Origin: Flammeovirgaceae bacterium
GTDB lineage: Bacteria; Bacteroidota; Bacteroidia; Cytophagales; Cyclobacteriaceae
Direction of reading: 5' to 3'
Assembly (NCBI GenBank): GCA_016709845.1
Contig: JADJMA010000011.1
Span: 62,001 to 126,000 of the forward strand
DNA length: 64,000 bases
Made by a program: the position numbers and the translations under genes. Below are positions 47,590-58,861 of the stretch, piece after piece (position 1 is the first letter of the stretch; each line of letters begins with the position of its first letter). The notes under the pieces were generated by a model. It was not told the DNA's origin. It saw only the letters and a program-made list of their open reading frames with translations, and searched no databases.

Positions 47590-49318
47590 TTAATACCCTG
47601 GATTTTGTGTTAGCGTAGGTTGTCCATTCACCTGACTATTCAATATCTCCTGAATTGGAATAGGGAAATATTCGTGTTTACCAGGAACAAATGTAACTCC
47701 GTTCAAGTAGCTCCGCTTGCTTCCTTCAACAGCATAATAGGCATTGAGTGTAGGACCAGCAACACCCCAGCGAACCAAATCAAAACGTCTATGGCCTTCC
47801 ATTCCAAATTCAAGACGTTCTTCAAATTGAACGGCTTTTCTGGCGGTTGCCTGATCTGGAAAGGAAACATAAAGACCGATCAGGTAATTAGCAGCAGGTG
47901 TTACACCATCTGCCAACTTAACAAAACCAGCAGGTTTGGCGGCTCTGGCCCGTATTTGATTTACATACCCCATAGCAGCAGGTAAATCGTTCTCTTCTAC
48001 TGCAATTTCGGCAAGCCAAAGCAGTACATGTGAATAGCGAATCATGCGGTAATTGTTTGCATTCAAACGAGGATTGCTGGCAAACGTATTAGTACCCACA
48101 TCTGATCTATACATAACATGTTTCTTTGGCGAATAAGGTCCACCGTAAGCTTGATCACGTATGTATGATTTACCTGGGTGAGTACCCCAATCCAAAAATG
48201 GAATTCCTCTGCGACCTACTGTCCAATCTAACCGGGGGTCTACAGTGCCTGCATAAGGTGTGAAAGGAGCCGTAGCTTCAATTCCTTGGTCATTCGTTAT
48301 ATCACTATCATTGAATGTGTCAAGTAGTGGTAAGCCGCTTACATCTGTTTTAAATGAATTAACCAGATTTTGCGAAGGTTGAAAGAACCCGCAACAGGTT
48401 GTTACCCCACCACCACCATAAGGATAGTTAAGTGTAGCACCAATATTACCATTCTCTCCGTTTGGTGCTCCATCATTAACAGAATTCTGTACTTCAAAAA
48501 TAGATTCTGCATTATTATTTGTAACTGCTCTGAAATTGTCACGGTAGCTATCCATCAGTTTATACTTGTTACTGGCCACGATTTCTTCAAGCAATGTTTT
48601 CGCTAACGCGTATTTTGATGGTCCTTGAAATAGATAAGCCTTTGCTAGTGTAGCAGCAGCTGCCCATTTTGTGGCTCGTCCTGGCTGGCTTTGGCTTGTT
48701 GGCAACTGGTTATACGCTTCTGTCAAATCTGCTTCGATTTTGGCCAGATATCGACATTATTTGGAATCTTCGTGCTCTCGAGATCATTTGGATTATAAAT
48801 CACATCATCGATGTAGGGCACATTGTTATACATTTTCTTCAATTCGAAATAAAAATGTCCACGCAAAAACCTGGCCTCGGCAATAATTTGCAGGCGTTCT
48901 GCATCCGTGATATCTGTTACCTTAGGCAAAATCTGTAAAACATCATTACAACGAGCAATCCCATCGTACATGCCACGCCATTTTCCTCTGAAATAAACAT
49001 TATCGGAAGTACTGGCACCTTGTTCTATCAATGAGATGGGAGGCTGATCTCCGGCAATGGTACCCTTATAGGCATCATCCGAGGCCACACTCCATACCCA
49101 ATTGTCAGCACTAGACTGATAGGAGCGATAGGCCCCTTCGGCAGTTGCCCATCCATCCAACAAAGAATACGCACCTGTTAAAAGTGAATTTACTCCTTTA
49201 CTGTTTTGCAGAGATGCGTTACTTAGAGCCGCTTTAGGTGCTACCTCCAGAAATGAATCCGAGCACGAACTCACCAGGGCCAGAAAAATAGTTCCTATTA
49301 TTATATTGATTTTTTCAT
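47590..49318 (-). CDS. SusD/RagB lipoprotein, two frameshifts
   Basis: About 576 codons. The true start is the ATG at 49318. Adding one A to the run just after it gives MKKINIIIGTIFLALVSSCSDSFLEVAPKAAL, a clear lipoprotein signal; otherwise the frame ends after five codons. The second break is near 48738-48741: one extra base joins DIWPK to IEADLTEAYNQL. Both SusD domains are recognisable: the N-terminal TPR part (AEARFLRGHFYFELKKMYNNVPYID) and the C-terminal part (YRMIRYSHVLLWLAEIAVEENDLPAA ... RKAVQFEERLEFGMEGHRRFDLVRWG ... HEYFPIPIQEI). It is the partner of the SusC gene upstream, 40 bp away. Confidence 0.88.
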
Positions 49319-49358
49319 CTTTTTAGTATTTACAGTGAATGATATAAGATTGCTATAA

Positions 49359-52300
49359 TTAGAAACTAAGTTTACACCAATAAGATATTGTTTCGCTGCC
49401 GGATAAGAACCACCATCCACACCCAACTGGCGGTCATTGCCCGCACTATAATTGCGAAGGTTAATCTCCGGATCCATGCCCGAATACTTTGTGACGGTAA
49501 AGAGATTTTGGCTTTGCACATAAACTCTCATCGAGCCCATTCCAATCTTGCTTATTAATGTATGGGGCAGATTGTAGGTCAGCTGAACATTCTTCATCCT
49601 GAAATAAGATCCGTCTTCCAGATAATAAGAAGAAGGGAGGATGCTTACCTGATCACTTGATGTTAACTGAGGTAAAACAGCGTCTGTTTTACCCGGACTC
49701 CAGGAATCATATAACATACGTGTGCTTCTGTTTCCTCCAAATGTTGGAAAGTCCGTCCAGTACTTCACGTAATTAAAAATCTGGTTGCCTTGTACACCCG
49801 TTCCAAGCAATGCTAAACTAAAATTCTTATAGTTTACATTAACATTGATACCATAACTAAAATCAGGATGCGGGTTGCCAATGATCGATAAATCTTTTGT
49901 GTTGATCACACCATCTTCGTTTACATCTCTGAATTTAAACCTTCCCGCTTTGTTTTGATTAGCTCCTAAATTATTTACAGGGGCAGCGGCTGCTTCATCA
50001 TCAGATTGAAAAATACCATCTATCGTGTAACCAAAGAAGGATGATATAGGATAGCCTTGTTGGGTGACTACAAAGTTTTGAATGCGTTCGTCATTGATAC
50101 CAAAATACTGTGTTGCCGCATCTCCTGTTGTCTTCATAACTTCATTTCTATACATACCAAAGTTTCCACCTATGCTGTAGGTAAGTTGACCGCCCATGGC
50201 CTGGCCATTGTAGCCCAGGCTTAAGTCAATGCCACGGTTTCTCATCTCACCTATATTCTGAAAGGGCACCGAGGCCACACCAGATGTAAGCGGGGCTTGA
50301 ACCGGGAATAACATATCTGAAGTCAGGCGAGTATACCAATCAATAGCAAAATCTACTTTATTGCTAAACAAGGTGGCATCCAATCCTAAGTTTGTAGAGG
50401 TGGTTGTTTCCCATTTGGCTTTAGCATTTCCAAATTGAGTTAACTCATACCCTGGAATAGCAGAAGTATTTGAGCCCTTAAGGTCATAAAAGGAAGTAGC
50501 CGGATTGGTAGAATAAATAGTAAGTGCATTATAGTTTCCAATTTCCTGATTTCCGGTTTGCCCCCAACCCACTCTGAACTTGGCACGATTCATCCAGGAA
50601 CTCCAATTGGCTGCAAAACCTTCTTCTGAAAAAACCCATCCTGCGCTTACCGCAGGGAAAACCGCTGAACGATATTGTTCTGCAAAACGAGAGGATCGGT
50701 CTCTGCGGATGGTTGCGTCAAATAGATATTTATTAGATAACGAGTAATTCACCTTGGCAAATTCAGAAGCCAATGACCAGTTGGATGCACCCCGTTGTTA
50801 GTCTGTACGCCTGTACCACCACTCAGGTATCGGTTTTCAATATCATCGGAGGCAAAGTTGGTGCGTGAGGCATCAAAAAATTCATAGTAGTCTTTGATGG
50901 CCTCCGTACCGATTAAGAAATTAAACCTATGTATGTCCCCAACTTTAAAGTATAGTTCAGTGTGTTATACCAAGTCCATGTCCACTCATAATTATTGGAG
51001 GTCGTCAAACGGTTAGATCCTGTGGCTTCGGTTGATTCAATATCTCTAATGGTATAGTTCCTGAAATTGAAAGTATTGTAATCAATACCAAAACTGGTTT
51101 TAGCGGTTAAGTTCTCTAGAATGTCTACTTCAGCATAGATATTGCCAAACAAACGAAGTTCTTTTTGGAGATTGTCTTTGTTTCGCCACAGATCTCCCAT
51201 AGGATTGCGCGAATTATCAAGGTCCGTACCGCGTGTACCTCCAAAGTTAACACCACTTACATCATACAGGAACGATGGGCTGAATACGGAAAGCGAAAGA
51301 AGTTGGTTGCTCTCACTATTATTACCTCCTGGCTGATTCACTCTCACCATAAGCTATCTGGAAGTTTTCACCAATTCTCACTCGCTTGTTAATATTGAAC
51401 TCTGTGTTGGTACGAAGTGAGTAACGCTTGTAATTGGTGTACATCATAATTCCCTTCTGATCAAAATAATTCATTGAGATGGCATAGCGTCCACTTTCGT
51501 TTCCACCCGAGGCTCCTATTTGGTGGTTCTGAATGGGGGCAGGATTATAGATTTCATCCAACCAATTGGTGCCTTGCTTATTTGCTTTTGTAATCAACCA
51601 TTTAGTCTTGTTGAACTCAGCTCCATCTATGTCTGAACTGTAATTGATGTAGTTTCCATTGGCATCTTGTGCAACTCGTGGATCGCCCTCCATGGCTCCG
51701 GCCGGAAAAATGTAATCTGGAATTACCGGTGAAGGTCCATTTCCAAATTGAGCATGGGCAGGATTTCCATTACCCCCAACTGCACCGGCATTTATTCTCG
51801 ACTCCCAGGTGAGTTTAGCATACTCGTCTGTATTCAACATGCTTAATGTTTTACCCGGCTGTTGTGTGCCATAGTACATATCATAAGTGAATACAGGCTT
51901 ACCTGATTTCCTTTTTGTTGTCACGATGACTACCCCATTACCGCACGCGATCCATAAATTGAAGCTGCTGATGCGTCCTTCAACACTTGCATGGTTTCAA
52001 TATCATTCAAGTTGATCGTATTTAAATTGCCCTTGGTAGGAAACACCAACAATAACAAAGAGTGGTGAATTATCATTGATCGTACCGAACCCACGGATGC
52101 GCACCATCACACCTCCACCCGGACTATTTTCGTTACCCACAGTTACCCGGCCACCTTTCCTTGCAAAGCTTGTCCAAGATTCGTTAAAGGGGTGGTGTGA
52201 GCAACTGCTTGCTGTCAATGGATGCAATAGCACCCGTAATGTCTCTTTTTAGACTGACTGCTATACCCAGTAACTACAACTTCCGAGAGAAAACACATCA

Positions 52301-52598
52301 GGCTCCAGACCACTGTAATATTGGACTGTTCACCTACCGGTACCTCTTTAGTAAGGCCCAGCCAACAAATGAAAAACCAATACTGCATTGGAAGCGGGAT
52401 ATTGATACTGGAAATTTCCCTGAACGTCACTGACGGTTCCATGGCTGTGCCTTTTACAAGAATGTTGACTCCGGGCATGCCCTGCACTTTCATCAGTAAC
52501 ACGACCCGTTAGTTTCGCTCCTGCGAAAACCCGGAAAAAATTGAAAAGAAGAAGCAAACCAAACAGCAGCTGCTTCCGAATTTGTAATGTCTAAACAT
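49359..52598 (-). pseudogene. SusC/RagA outer membrane protein, complete in outline but with many frameshifts
   Basis: Spans all SusC parts from the ATG at 52598 to the barrel end. The last third (about 49370-50773) is a clean frame. The rest is broken into six or more pieces by indels and some substitutions, densest at 51900-52560. The C terminus reads on to MKKSI as given. One extra A near 49370 gives the usual KQYLIGVNLSF end with stop at 49359-49361, leaving 40 bp to susD. Recognisable blocks are PGVNILVKGTA, EVVVTGYSSQSK, VRIRGFGTINDNSPLFVI and GVVIVTTK. A near-identical partial copy follows upstream (52759-54769). Restored length would be about 1080 residues. Confidence 0.8.
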
Positions 52599-52735
52599 AA
52601 TTTTTGGGGTTAAGTGAAAAAGGGGATTACCTAATATAAGATGGAATATAAAACATTCTTTTAAACATTTTTTAAAAGATGTTTAAAAGTTTATTACAGG
52701 AACAGTCGAAAACATATTTGTTAAAACTGACATGT
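50358..52735. repeat. Tandem duplicated segment, copy 1 (about 2.4 kb)
   Basis: From TTTATTGCTAAACAAGGTGG in susC through the ATG and about 140 bp of upstream DNA. It matches 52759-54890 in order and orientation. Differences are mostly one-base indels in homopolymers plus one block of about 240 bp that is absent from copy 2 (about 50850-51088). Confidence 0.85.
52651..52684. promoter_or_regulatory. Inverted repeat upstream of susC, copy 1
   Basis: Left arm AAACATTCTTTTAAA, right arm TTTAAAAGATGTTT, five bases between. The left arm has one extra T compared with copy 2. It lies 53-86 bp before the ATG, at the expected promoter position. Confidence 0.4.
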
Positions 52736-52758
52736 TCAATCAATAAGTGCAGCTTTTA

Positions 52759-54769
52759 ATTTATTGCTAAACAAGGTGGCATCAAACCTAAGTTTGTAGA
52801 GGTGGTTGTTTCCCATTTGGCTTTAGCATTTCCAAATTGAGTTAACTCATACCCCTGGAATAGCAGAAGTATTTGAGCCCTTAAGGTCATAAAAGGAAGT
52901 AGCCGGATTGGTAGAATAAATAGTAAGTGCATTATAGTTTCCAATTTCCTGACTTCGGTTTGCCCCCAACTCCACTCTGAACTTGGCACGATTCATCCGG
53001 GAACTCCAATTGGCTGCAAACCTTCTTCTGGAAAAACCCATCCTGCGCTTACCGCAGGAAAACCGCTGAACGATATTGTTCTGCAAAACGAGAGGATCGG
53101 TCTCTGCGGATGGTTGCGTCAAATAGATATTTATTAGATAACGAGTAATTCACCTTGGCAAATTCAGAAGCCAATGACCAGTTGGATGCACCCCCGTTGT
53201 TAGTCTGTACGCCTGTACCACCACTCAGGTATCGGTTTTCAATATCATCTCAAAACTGGTTTTAGCGGTTAAGTTCTCTAGAATGTCTACTTCAGCATAG
53301 ATATTGCCAAACAAACGAAGTTCTTTTTGGAGATTGTCTTTGTTTCGCCACAGATCTCCCATAGGATTGCGCGAATTATCAAGGTCCGTACCGCGTGTAC
53401 CTCCAAAGTTAACACCACTTACATCATACACAGGAACGATGGGCTGAATACGGAAAGCGAAAGAAGTTGGTTGCTCTCACTATTATTACCTCCTGGCTGA
53501 TTCACTCTCTCGCCATAAGCTATCTGGAAGTTTTCACCAATTCTCACTCGCTTGTTAATATTGAACTCTGTGTTGGTACGAAGTGAGTAACGCTTGTAAT
53601 TGGTGTACATCATAATTCCTTCTGATCAAAATAATTCATTGAGATAGCATAGCGTCCACTTTCGTTTCCGCCCGAGGCTCCTATTTGATGGTTCTGACTG
53701 GGGGCAGGATTATAGATTTCATCCAACCAATTGGTGCCTTGCTTATTTGCTTTTGTAATCAACCATTTAGTCTTGTTGAACTCAGCTCCATCTATGTCTG
53801 AACTGTAATTGATGTAGTTTCCATTGGCATCTTGTGCGACTCGTGGATCGCCCTCCATGGCTCCGGCCGGAAAATGTAATCTGGAATTACCGGTGAAGGT
53901 CCATTTCCAAATTGAGCATGCAGGATTTCATTACCCCCAACTGCACCGGCATTTATTCTCGACTCCCAGGTGAGTTTAGCATACTCGTCTGTATTCAACA
54001 TGCTTAATGTTTTACCCGGCTGTTGTGTGCCATAGTACATATCATAAGTGAATACAGGCTTACCTGATTTCCCCTTTTTTGTTGTCACGATGACTACCCC
54101 ATTACCAGCGCGCGATCCATAAATTGAAGCTGCTGATGCATCTTTCAACACTTGCATGGTTTCAATATCATTCAAGTTGATCGTATTTAAATTGCCCTTG
54201 GTAGGAACACCATCAATAACAAAGAGCGGTGAATTATCATTGATCGTACCGAACCCACGGATACGCACCATCACACCTCCACCCGGACTATTTTCGTTAC
54301 CAACAGTTACCCCGGCAACCTTTCCTTGTAAAGCTTGTCCAAGATTCGTTGAAGGGGTGGTGAGCAACTGCTTGCTGTCAATGGATGCAATCGCACCAGT
54401 AATGTCTCTTTTAGACTGACTGCTATACCCCGTAACTACAACTTCCGAGAGAGAAACCACATCAGGCTCCAGACCTATTGTAATGTTGGACTGTTCACCT
54501 ACCGGTACCTCTTTAGTAAGGTAGCCAACAAATGAAAAAACCAATATTGCATTGGAAGCGGGGATATTGATACTGAAATTTCCCTGAACGTCACTGACGG
54601 TTCCAGTGGCTGTGCCTTTTACAAGAATGTTAACTCCGGGCATGCCCGTATTACTTTCATCAGTAACACGACCCGTTAGTTTTCGCTCCTGCGAAAACCC
54701 GGAAAAAAACACGAAAAGAAGAAGCAAACTAAACAGCAGCTGCTTCCGAATTTTGTAATGTCTAAACAT
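52759..54769 (-). pseudogene. Second, 3'-truncated copy of the same SusC gene
   Basis: N-terminal two thirds of the SusC just described. The first 325 codons (53792-54769) are a clean frame: signal peptide (KQLLFSLLLLFVFFSGFSQ), LTGRVTDESNTGMPGVNILVKG, SLSEVVVTGYSSQSKRDI, ALQGKVAGVTVGNENSPGGG, VRIRGFGTINDNSPLFVIDGVP and YGSRAGNGVVIVTTKKGKSG. After that it breaks into short frames and ends at 52759 without the barrel C terminus. This copy gives the better reading of the start, copy 1 the better reading of the end. Together they look like one gene assembled twice. Confidence 0.8.
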
Positions 54770-54820
54770 AATTTTGGGGTTAAGTGAAAAAGGGGATTAC
54801 CTAATATTATAATGGAATAT

Positions 54821-54852
54821 AAACATCTTTTAAATATTTTTTAAAAATGTTT
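54821..54852. promoter_or_regulatory. Inverted repeat upstream of susC, copy 2
   Basis: Left arm AAACATCTTTTAAA (54821-54834), spacer TATTT, right arm TTTAAAAATGTTT. The left arm is the exact reverse complement of the right arm in copy 1, so the underlying site probably has perfect 14-bp arms. Confidence 0.45.
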
Positions 54853-54942
54853 TAAACTTTATTACATGAATAGTTGAAAACATATTTGTTAAAAATCGAC
54901 ATAACTTCATTAAATCTTACATTTACCTTCTAGCTTAAAAGT

Positions 54943-55889
54943 GTGAATAGAAAGGAACAACCTTTGTCTAGTCAATTTATAAAATCAGTTTCTGCTCAAT
55001 TGGGTTTTAGCTATTGTGGAATTTCTAAAGCTGAGTTTTTAGCTGAGGAAGCTCCAAGGCTCGAAGCCTGGCTGAAAAAAAAACTACCAGGGAAAAATGA
55101 GTTACCTGGAAAATCATTTCGATAAGCGCCTGGATCCCACACTGCTTGTACCGGGAGCCAAATCAGTAATCAGTCTTATCTATAATTACTATCCTGAAAA
55201 AGATCTAACCAAAGAAAATCCAGATACTTTTAAAATTGCCAAGTATGCTTATGGAGAAGACTATCATCAGGTAATAAAGGATAAACTCAAAATCTTTCTG
55301 GAGAGAATTCGAGAGGAAGTTGGACAGGTTGAAGGGCGGGCGTTTGTGGACTCAGCTCCGGTGCACGAACGAGCGTGGGCAAAAAAATCAGGATTGGGTT
55401 GGACCGGGAAAAATAGTTTACTGCTCAATCGCAGCATGGGCAGTTTCTTTTTTCTGGCAGAATTAATTATTGACTTGGAATTAGAACCGGATGCTCCAAT
55501 AAAGGATTATTGTGGCACTTGCACAGCCTGTATGGATGCCTGTCCGACAAATGCTATACCTGAACCTTATGTGGTTGATGGAAGTAAGTGTATTTCCTAT
55601 TTCACTATTGAACTGAAAGAAGAAATCCCTGCCTCGGTAAAAGGAAAATTTGAAAATTGGATTTTTTGGATGCGATATCTGCCAGGATGTGTGCCCCTGG
55701 AATAGTTTTTCAAAACCACATAGCGAACCTCGGTTTGCACCGCCCGACAATCTGAAGAAGATGGCACAAACCGATTGGATCGAATTAACAGAAGAAGTTT
55801 TCAAGACATTATTTAAAAATTCGCCAATCAAACGAACCAAATTCGAAGGCCTTAAACGGAACATTGCCTTTATAAGTTCTAAAGATTAG
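54943..55889 (+). CDS. queG: Epoxyqueuosine reductase QueG, two frameshifts
   Basis: Cobalamin- and Fe-S-dependent enzyme for the last step of queuosine synthesis in tRNA. Two [4Fe-4S] motifs are present: CGTCTACMDACPTNAI and CDICQDVCPWN. FVDSAPVHERAWAKKSGLGWTGKNSLLL is the substrate/cobalamin-binding block. Breaks: one extra A in the run at 55075-55083 (restores WLKKNYQGKMSYLENHFDKRLDP) and one extra T near 55664 (restores NWIFGCDICQDVCPW). About 315 residues. Start is the GTG at 54943. A TACATTTA element about 30 bp before it may be the -7 box. Confidence 0.93.
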
Positions 55890-55956
55890 AATAGCATTAA
55901 ATCTGATCATTCTTGGATAAGACTGGCTATTTTGGTTGCCTTCATTAACATTTTGC

Positions 55957-55986
55957 AAAAAAATAAGTCCTGCAAAAGCAGGACTT
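55957..55986 (-). terminator. Terminator of the small minus-strand gene
   Basis: AAGTCCTGC and GCAGGACTT pair around AAAA (55965-55986). On the minus strand a run of T follows. It could also serve queG on the plus strand, though the T run there is poor. Confidence 0.75.
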
Positions 55987-56013
55987 AAACTTTAATTTTT
56001 GACTTTTAAAATA

Positions 56014-56205
56014 TCAGACTCGTACAAAACAGCGATTTAAAATCGCCTCGTGCTCTCTCGCATAGTTGGCATAGCACCAACGCTGGAGATCCTGGATTTC
56101 CTCTGCTATCAGCATTTTGATAGCTTTTCGCAGCTCTTTCTCAAAAAGCCGCGCGTCAAAACTCACCCTACTTAGGATGTTCTTTACGTAACTGAGCATC
56201 TTCAT
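56014..56205 (-). CDS. Small conserved protein of unknown function
   Basis: 63 residues, basic, mostly helical, with FDARLFEKELRKAIKMLIAEEIQDLQRWCY. I recognise the general pattern (xFLSYxKxxLxKVSFDxRLFxKExRKAxxxL) from small uncharacterised proteins of this phylum, and I know no function. It has its own terminator, which supports it being a real gene. On the minus strand a TATCTTCA element lies upstream within the batD intergenic region. Confidence 0.6.
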   Translation of the reverse strand: MKMLSYVKNILSRVSFDARLFEKELRKAIKMLIAEEIQDLQRWCYANYAREHEAILNRCFVRV

Positions 56206-56273
56206 TTAAAAATTTTGTAAGTACGTTGTGCAACTGAATGTTTGCGTTGCTGCTATGAAGATACAAAAGCAAA

Positions 56274-56303
56274 TTGAAGAGTGAAAAGAAGAATTTACTT
56301 TTG
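56274..56303 (+). promoter_or_regulatory. Promoter of batD-aroC
   Basis: TTG at 56274-56276, 19 bp, TACTTTTG at 56296-56303; the batD ATG is 33 bases downstream. Confidence 0.6.
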
Positions 56304-56336
56304 TATAATGCAACGAGTTGCGGAGTTAATTGCGCT

Positions 56337-57785
56337 ATGAATTATTTTTATAAAACGATCTTTTTAATCTCTTTACAGTTACTTGCCTGGGTGGCCTGGG
56401 GTCAGGATAACGTGCAGATAACGCTGGGTCCCGATGAAATCGGTGAAAATCAAGCCTGGACCATAACCGTAACCGTTAATAACGACCGATTACGGAATTA
56501 TGACAACTTTCCCGATATCGAGAGTTTTCGTAAACGTGGCACCTCTACCCAATCGCAAACCAGCATTGTAAACGGCCAAGTAAGCTCAACCCAGAGTATT
56601 ATTATGACCTATCTGCCCTCCGGGCAGGGCACCGTCAATGTTCCGTCATTTAAAATGAAAGTTAATGATCAGGTCTTTTCCGTTGCCGGGAAAAAAGTAA
56701 AAGTGGGCGCTTCTGTGCAATCGCAACAACGCGATCCCTACCGCAGTTTTTTTGATCGTGACCAAGGGGACGACTTTTTTGGTCGTGGTGATACGGAGTT
56801 TGTAGATGTTAAGGAAGACGCATTGCTCACCTTAACCACCAGCAAAGAGGAAGTTTATGTGGGCGAAGGATTCACTACCACCTTATCCTTTTTGGTAGCA
56901 GACAATAATCGTGCGCCTATGCAATTTTATGAACTCGGGAAACAACTGGCTGATATTTTGAAAAAACTGAGACCTGCTACCTGCTGGGAAGAAAATTTTA
57001 ACATTGAAAATATTGAAGGTGAGCATATCGATATTCAGGGAAAAGGATATACGCAATACAAAATTTATCAGGCCTCCTTTTATCCACTCAACACACAGGC
57101 TATCGAATTTCCAAACATTGGGTTAAAGATGATCAAATTCAAGGTGGCCAAGAATCCTTCCTTTTTTGGTCAGAATAGGCAGGAGGATTTTAAAACGTTT
57201 TATTCAAAAACCAAGACAGTTAAAGTAAAGGAATTGCCGCCTCATCCTATGCGCGATGCCGTTGCCGTAGGTGATTACAGGCTAGATGAAAAAATTGGTT
57301 CTACTGAGTTACAAACCGGCCAAAGTGTATCTTATGAGTTTCGCATATTCGGTGAAGGAAATATATCATCGGTGGAAAAGCCTACTCTTATTAAAGATAA
57401 TGTATTTGATTTTTATGAGCCAAATGTAAAGCAGAATATCAACCGCGAACGTAACCGGGTAACGGGTACCAAGTCCTTCAACTATTTTATGATTCCCAAA
57501 GAGCCCGGAACCTATAACCTGGCGAATTATTTTCAATGGGTATTTTTTAATCCTAACACAAAAAAGTACGACACCCTGCGGTCGCATTATACCGTATCCG
57601 TGATTGGAGAGAGCAAGAAAAATCAGTTCATTGAAAGCACTGATCTGGGGTCATTTTATGATCGCATCGATGCCACCGACAACACAATAAAAAATGCACA
57701 TCAAAATGACTGGATGAAAATGGGATTTAACCTATTTATTGTAATTATGTTGGCCGCATCGGTCTATCTTGTATTTCGCAAATAA
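56337..57785 (+). CDS. batD: BatD-like protein
   Basis: 483 residues: signal peptide (IFLISLQLLAWVAWGQ), several Ig-like beta domains and a C-terminal membrane helix (FNLFIVIMLAASVYLVF). N-terminal VQITLGPDEIGENQAWTITVTVNN and the QTSIVNGQVSSTQSIIMTYLP block are typical of BatD. BatD belongs to the Bat system of von Willebrand-domain proteins linked to stress or aerotolerance and normally sits with batA, batB and batC. Here none of these is nearby; aroC follows after 2 bp. The ATG at 56337 precedes the signal peptide directly, while earlier in-frame starts add a non-signal segment. Confidence 0.85.
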   Translation: MNYFYKTIFLISLQLLAWVAWGQDNVQITLGPDEIGENQAWTITVTVNNDRLRNYDNFPDIESFRKRGTSTQSQTSIVNGQVSSTQSIIMTYLPSGQGTVNVPSFKMKVNDQVFSVAGKKVKVGASVQSQQRDPYRSFFDRDQGDDFFGRGDTEFVDVKEDALLTLTTSKEEVYVGEGFTTTLSFLVADNNRAPMQFYELGKQLADILKKLRPATCWEENFNIENIEGEHIDIQGKGYTQYKIYQASFYPLNTQAIEFPNIGLKMIKFKVAKNPSFFGQNRQEDFKTFYSKTKTVKVKELPPHPMRDAVAVGDYRLDEKIGSTELQTGQSVSYEFRIFGEGNISSVEKPTLIKDNVFDFYEPNVKQNINRERNRVTGTKSFNYFMIPKEPGTYNLANYFQWVFFNPNTKKYDTLRSHYTVSVIGESKKNQFIESTDLGSFYDRIDATDNTIKNAHQNDWMKMGFNLFIVIMLAASVYLVFRK

Positions 57786-57787
57786 CC

Positions 57788-58861
57788 ATGAACTCTTACG
57801 GCACACTTTTCAGGATCAGTACATTTGGCGAATCGCATGGCCCGGCCATTGGTGTAATCATCGATGGCTGCCCGGCAGGATTATCCATTGATGAAAGTTT
57901 TATTCAATCAGAATTGAACCGGAGAAAACCCGGACAATCAAAAATAACTACGCAGCGCAAAGAAGACGATACGTTTAAAATTCTTTCGGGAGTATTTGAA
58001 GGACAATCTACTGGAACTCCTATTGCTTTAGTGATTGAAAATCAGGACCAGCGCAGCAAAGATTATTCACACATACAAAATACGTTTCGTCCATCGCATG
58101 CCGATTTTACTTACGAAAGTAAATATGGTGTTCGGGATTACCGTGGTGGTGGGCGCAGCTCAGCGCGTGAGACAGCGGCTCGCGTGGCTGCCGGAGCAAT
58201 TGCAAAATTGATTTTAAAAAAATCGGGTATTGAAATTAATGCTTTTGTTTCGCAAGTGGGGGCTTTAAAAGCGCCTCCCTATACACAACTTGATTTATCT
58301 AAGACAGAAGACAATATTGTTCGGTGTCCCGATTCGGCCACAGCCATAAAAATGATTGCGCTCATTGACGAAGTGAGACTAGCACGGGATACCATTGGTG
58401 GAATTGTTACAGGCGTAATTAAAAATTCGCCCGTTGGATTAGGAGAACCGGTGTTTGATAAACTTCATGCTGAGTTAGGAAAAGCAATGCTTAGCATTAA
58501 TGCGGTGAAAGGGTTTGAATATGGTAGCGGCTTTGAGGGTGTGCACCTTGCGCGGCTCGCAACACAACGATGAATTTTTTAATGAGGGTGGAAGAATCCG
58601 CACAAAAACGAATCACTCGGGTGGCGTGCAAGGTGGAATCAGCAATGGAGAAGATATTTATTTCAATGTTGCTTTCAAGCCTGTAGCCACTATTATGCAA
58701 GATCAACCCAGCGTTGATAAAGAAGGTAACGAAGCCATTGTATCCGGCAAAGGAAGACATGATCCCTGTGTTGTTCCACGCGCGGTACCCATTGTGGAAG
58801 CCATGGCCGCTTTGGTGATGGTCGATTTTTTATTGCGTAGCAAGGTGGCTAAACTCAGCTA
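57788..58861 (+). CDS. aroC: Chorismate synthase, one frameshift
   Basis: Final enzyme of the shikimate pathway, uses reduced FMN. MNSYGTLFRISTFGESHGPAIGVIIDGCPAGL, YRGGGRSSARETAARVAAGA and the SGKGRHDPCVVPRAVPIVEAM end are all diagnostic. The break is near 58541: removing one base gives GFEGCTLRGSQHNDEFFNEGGRI in place of a premature stop. About 357 residues, the normal length. Confidence 0.96.

Larger units (their letters stand above)
52759..54890. repeat. Tandem duplicated segment, copy 2 (about 2.1 kb)
   Basis: Matches copy 1 (50358-52735) without about 240 bp of its middle; the junction reads AATATCATC then TCAAAACTGG near 53250. The segment begins abruptly at 52759 inside susC sequence. 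Confidence 0.85.

Noticed and set aside
50358..54890. Phase-variable SusC shufflon
   Set aside because: Both copies are in the same direction, there are no recombinase gene or inverted recombination sites, and the differences are of the sequencing-error type.
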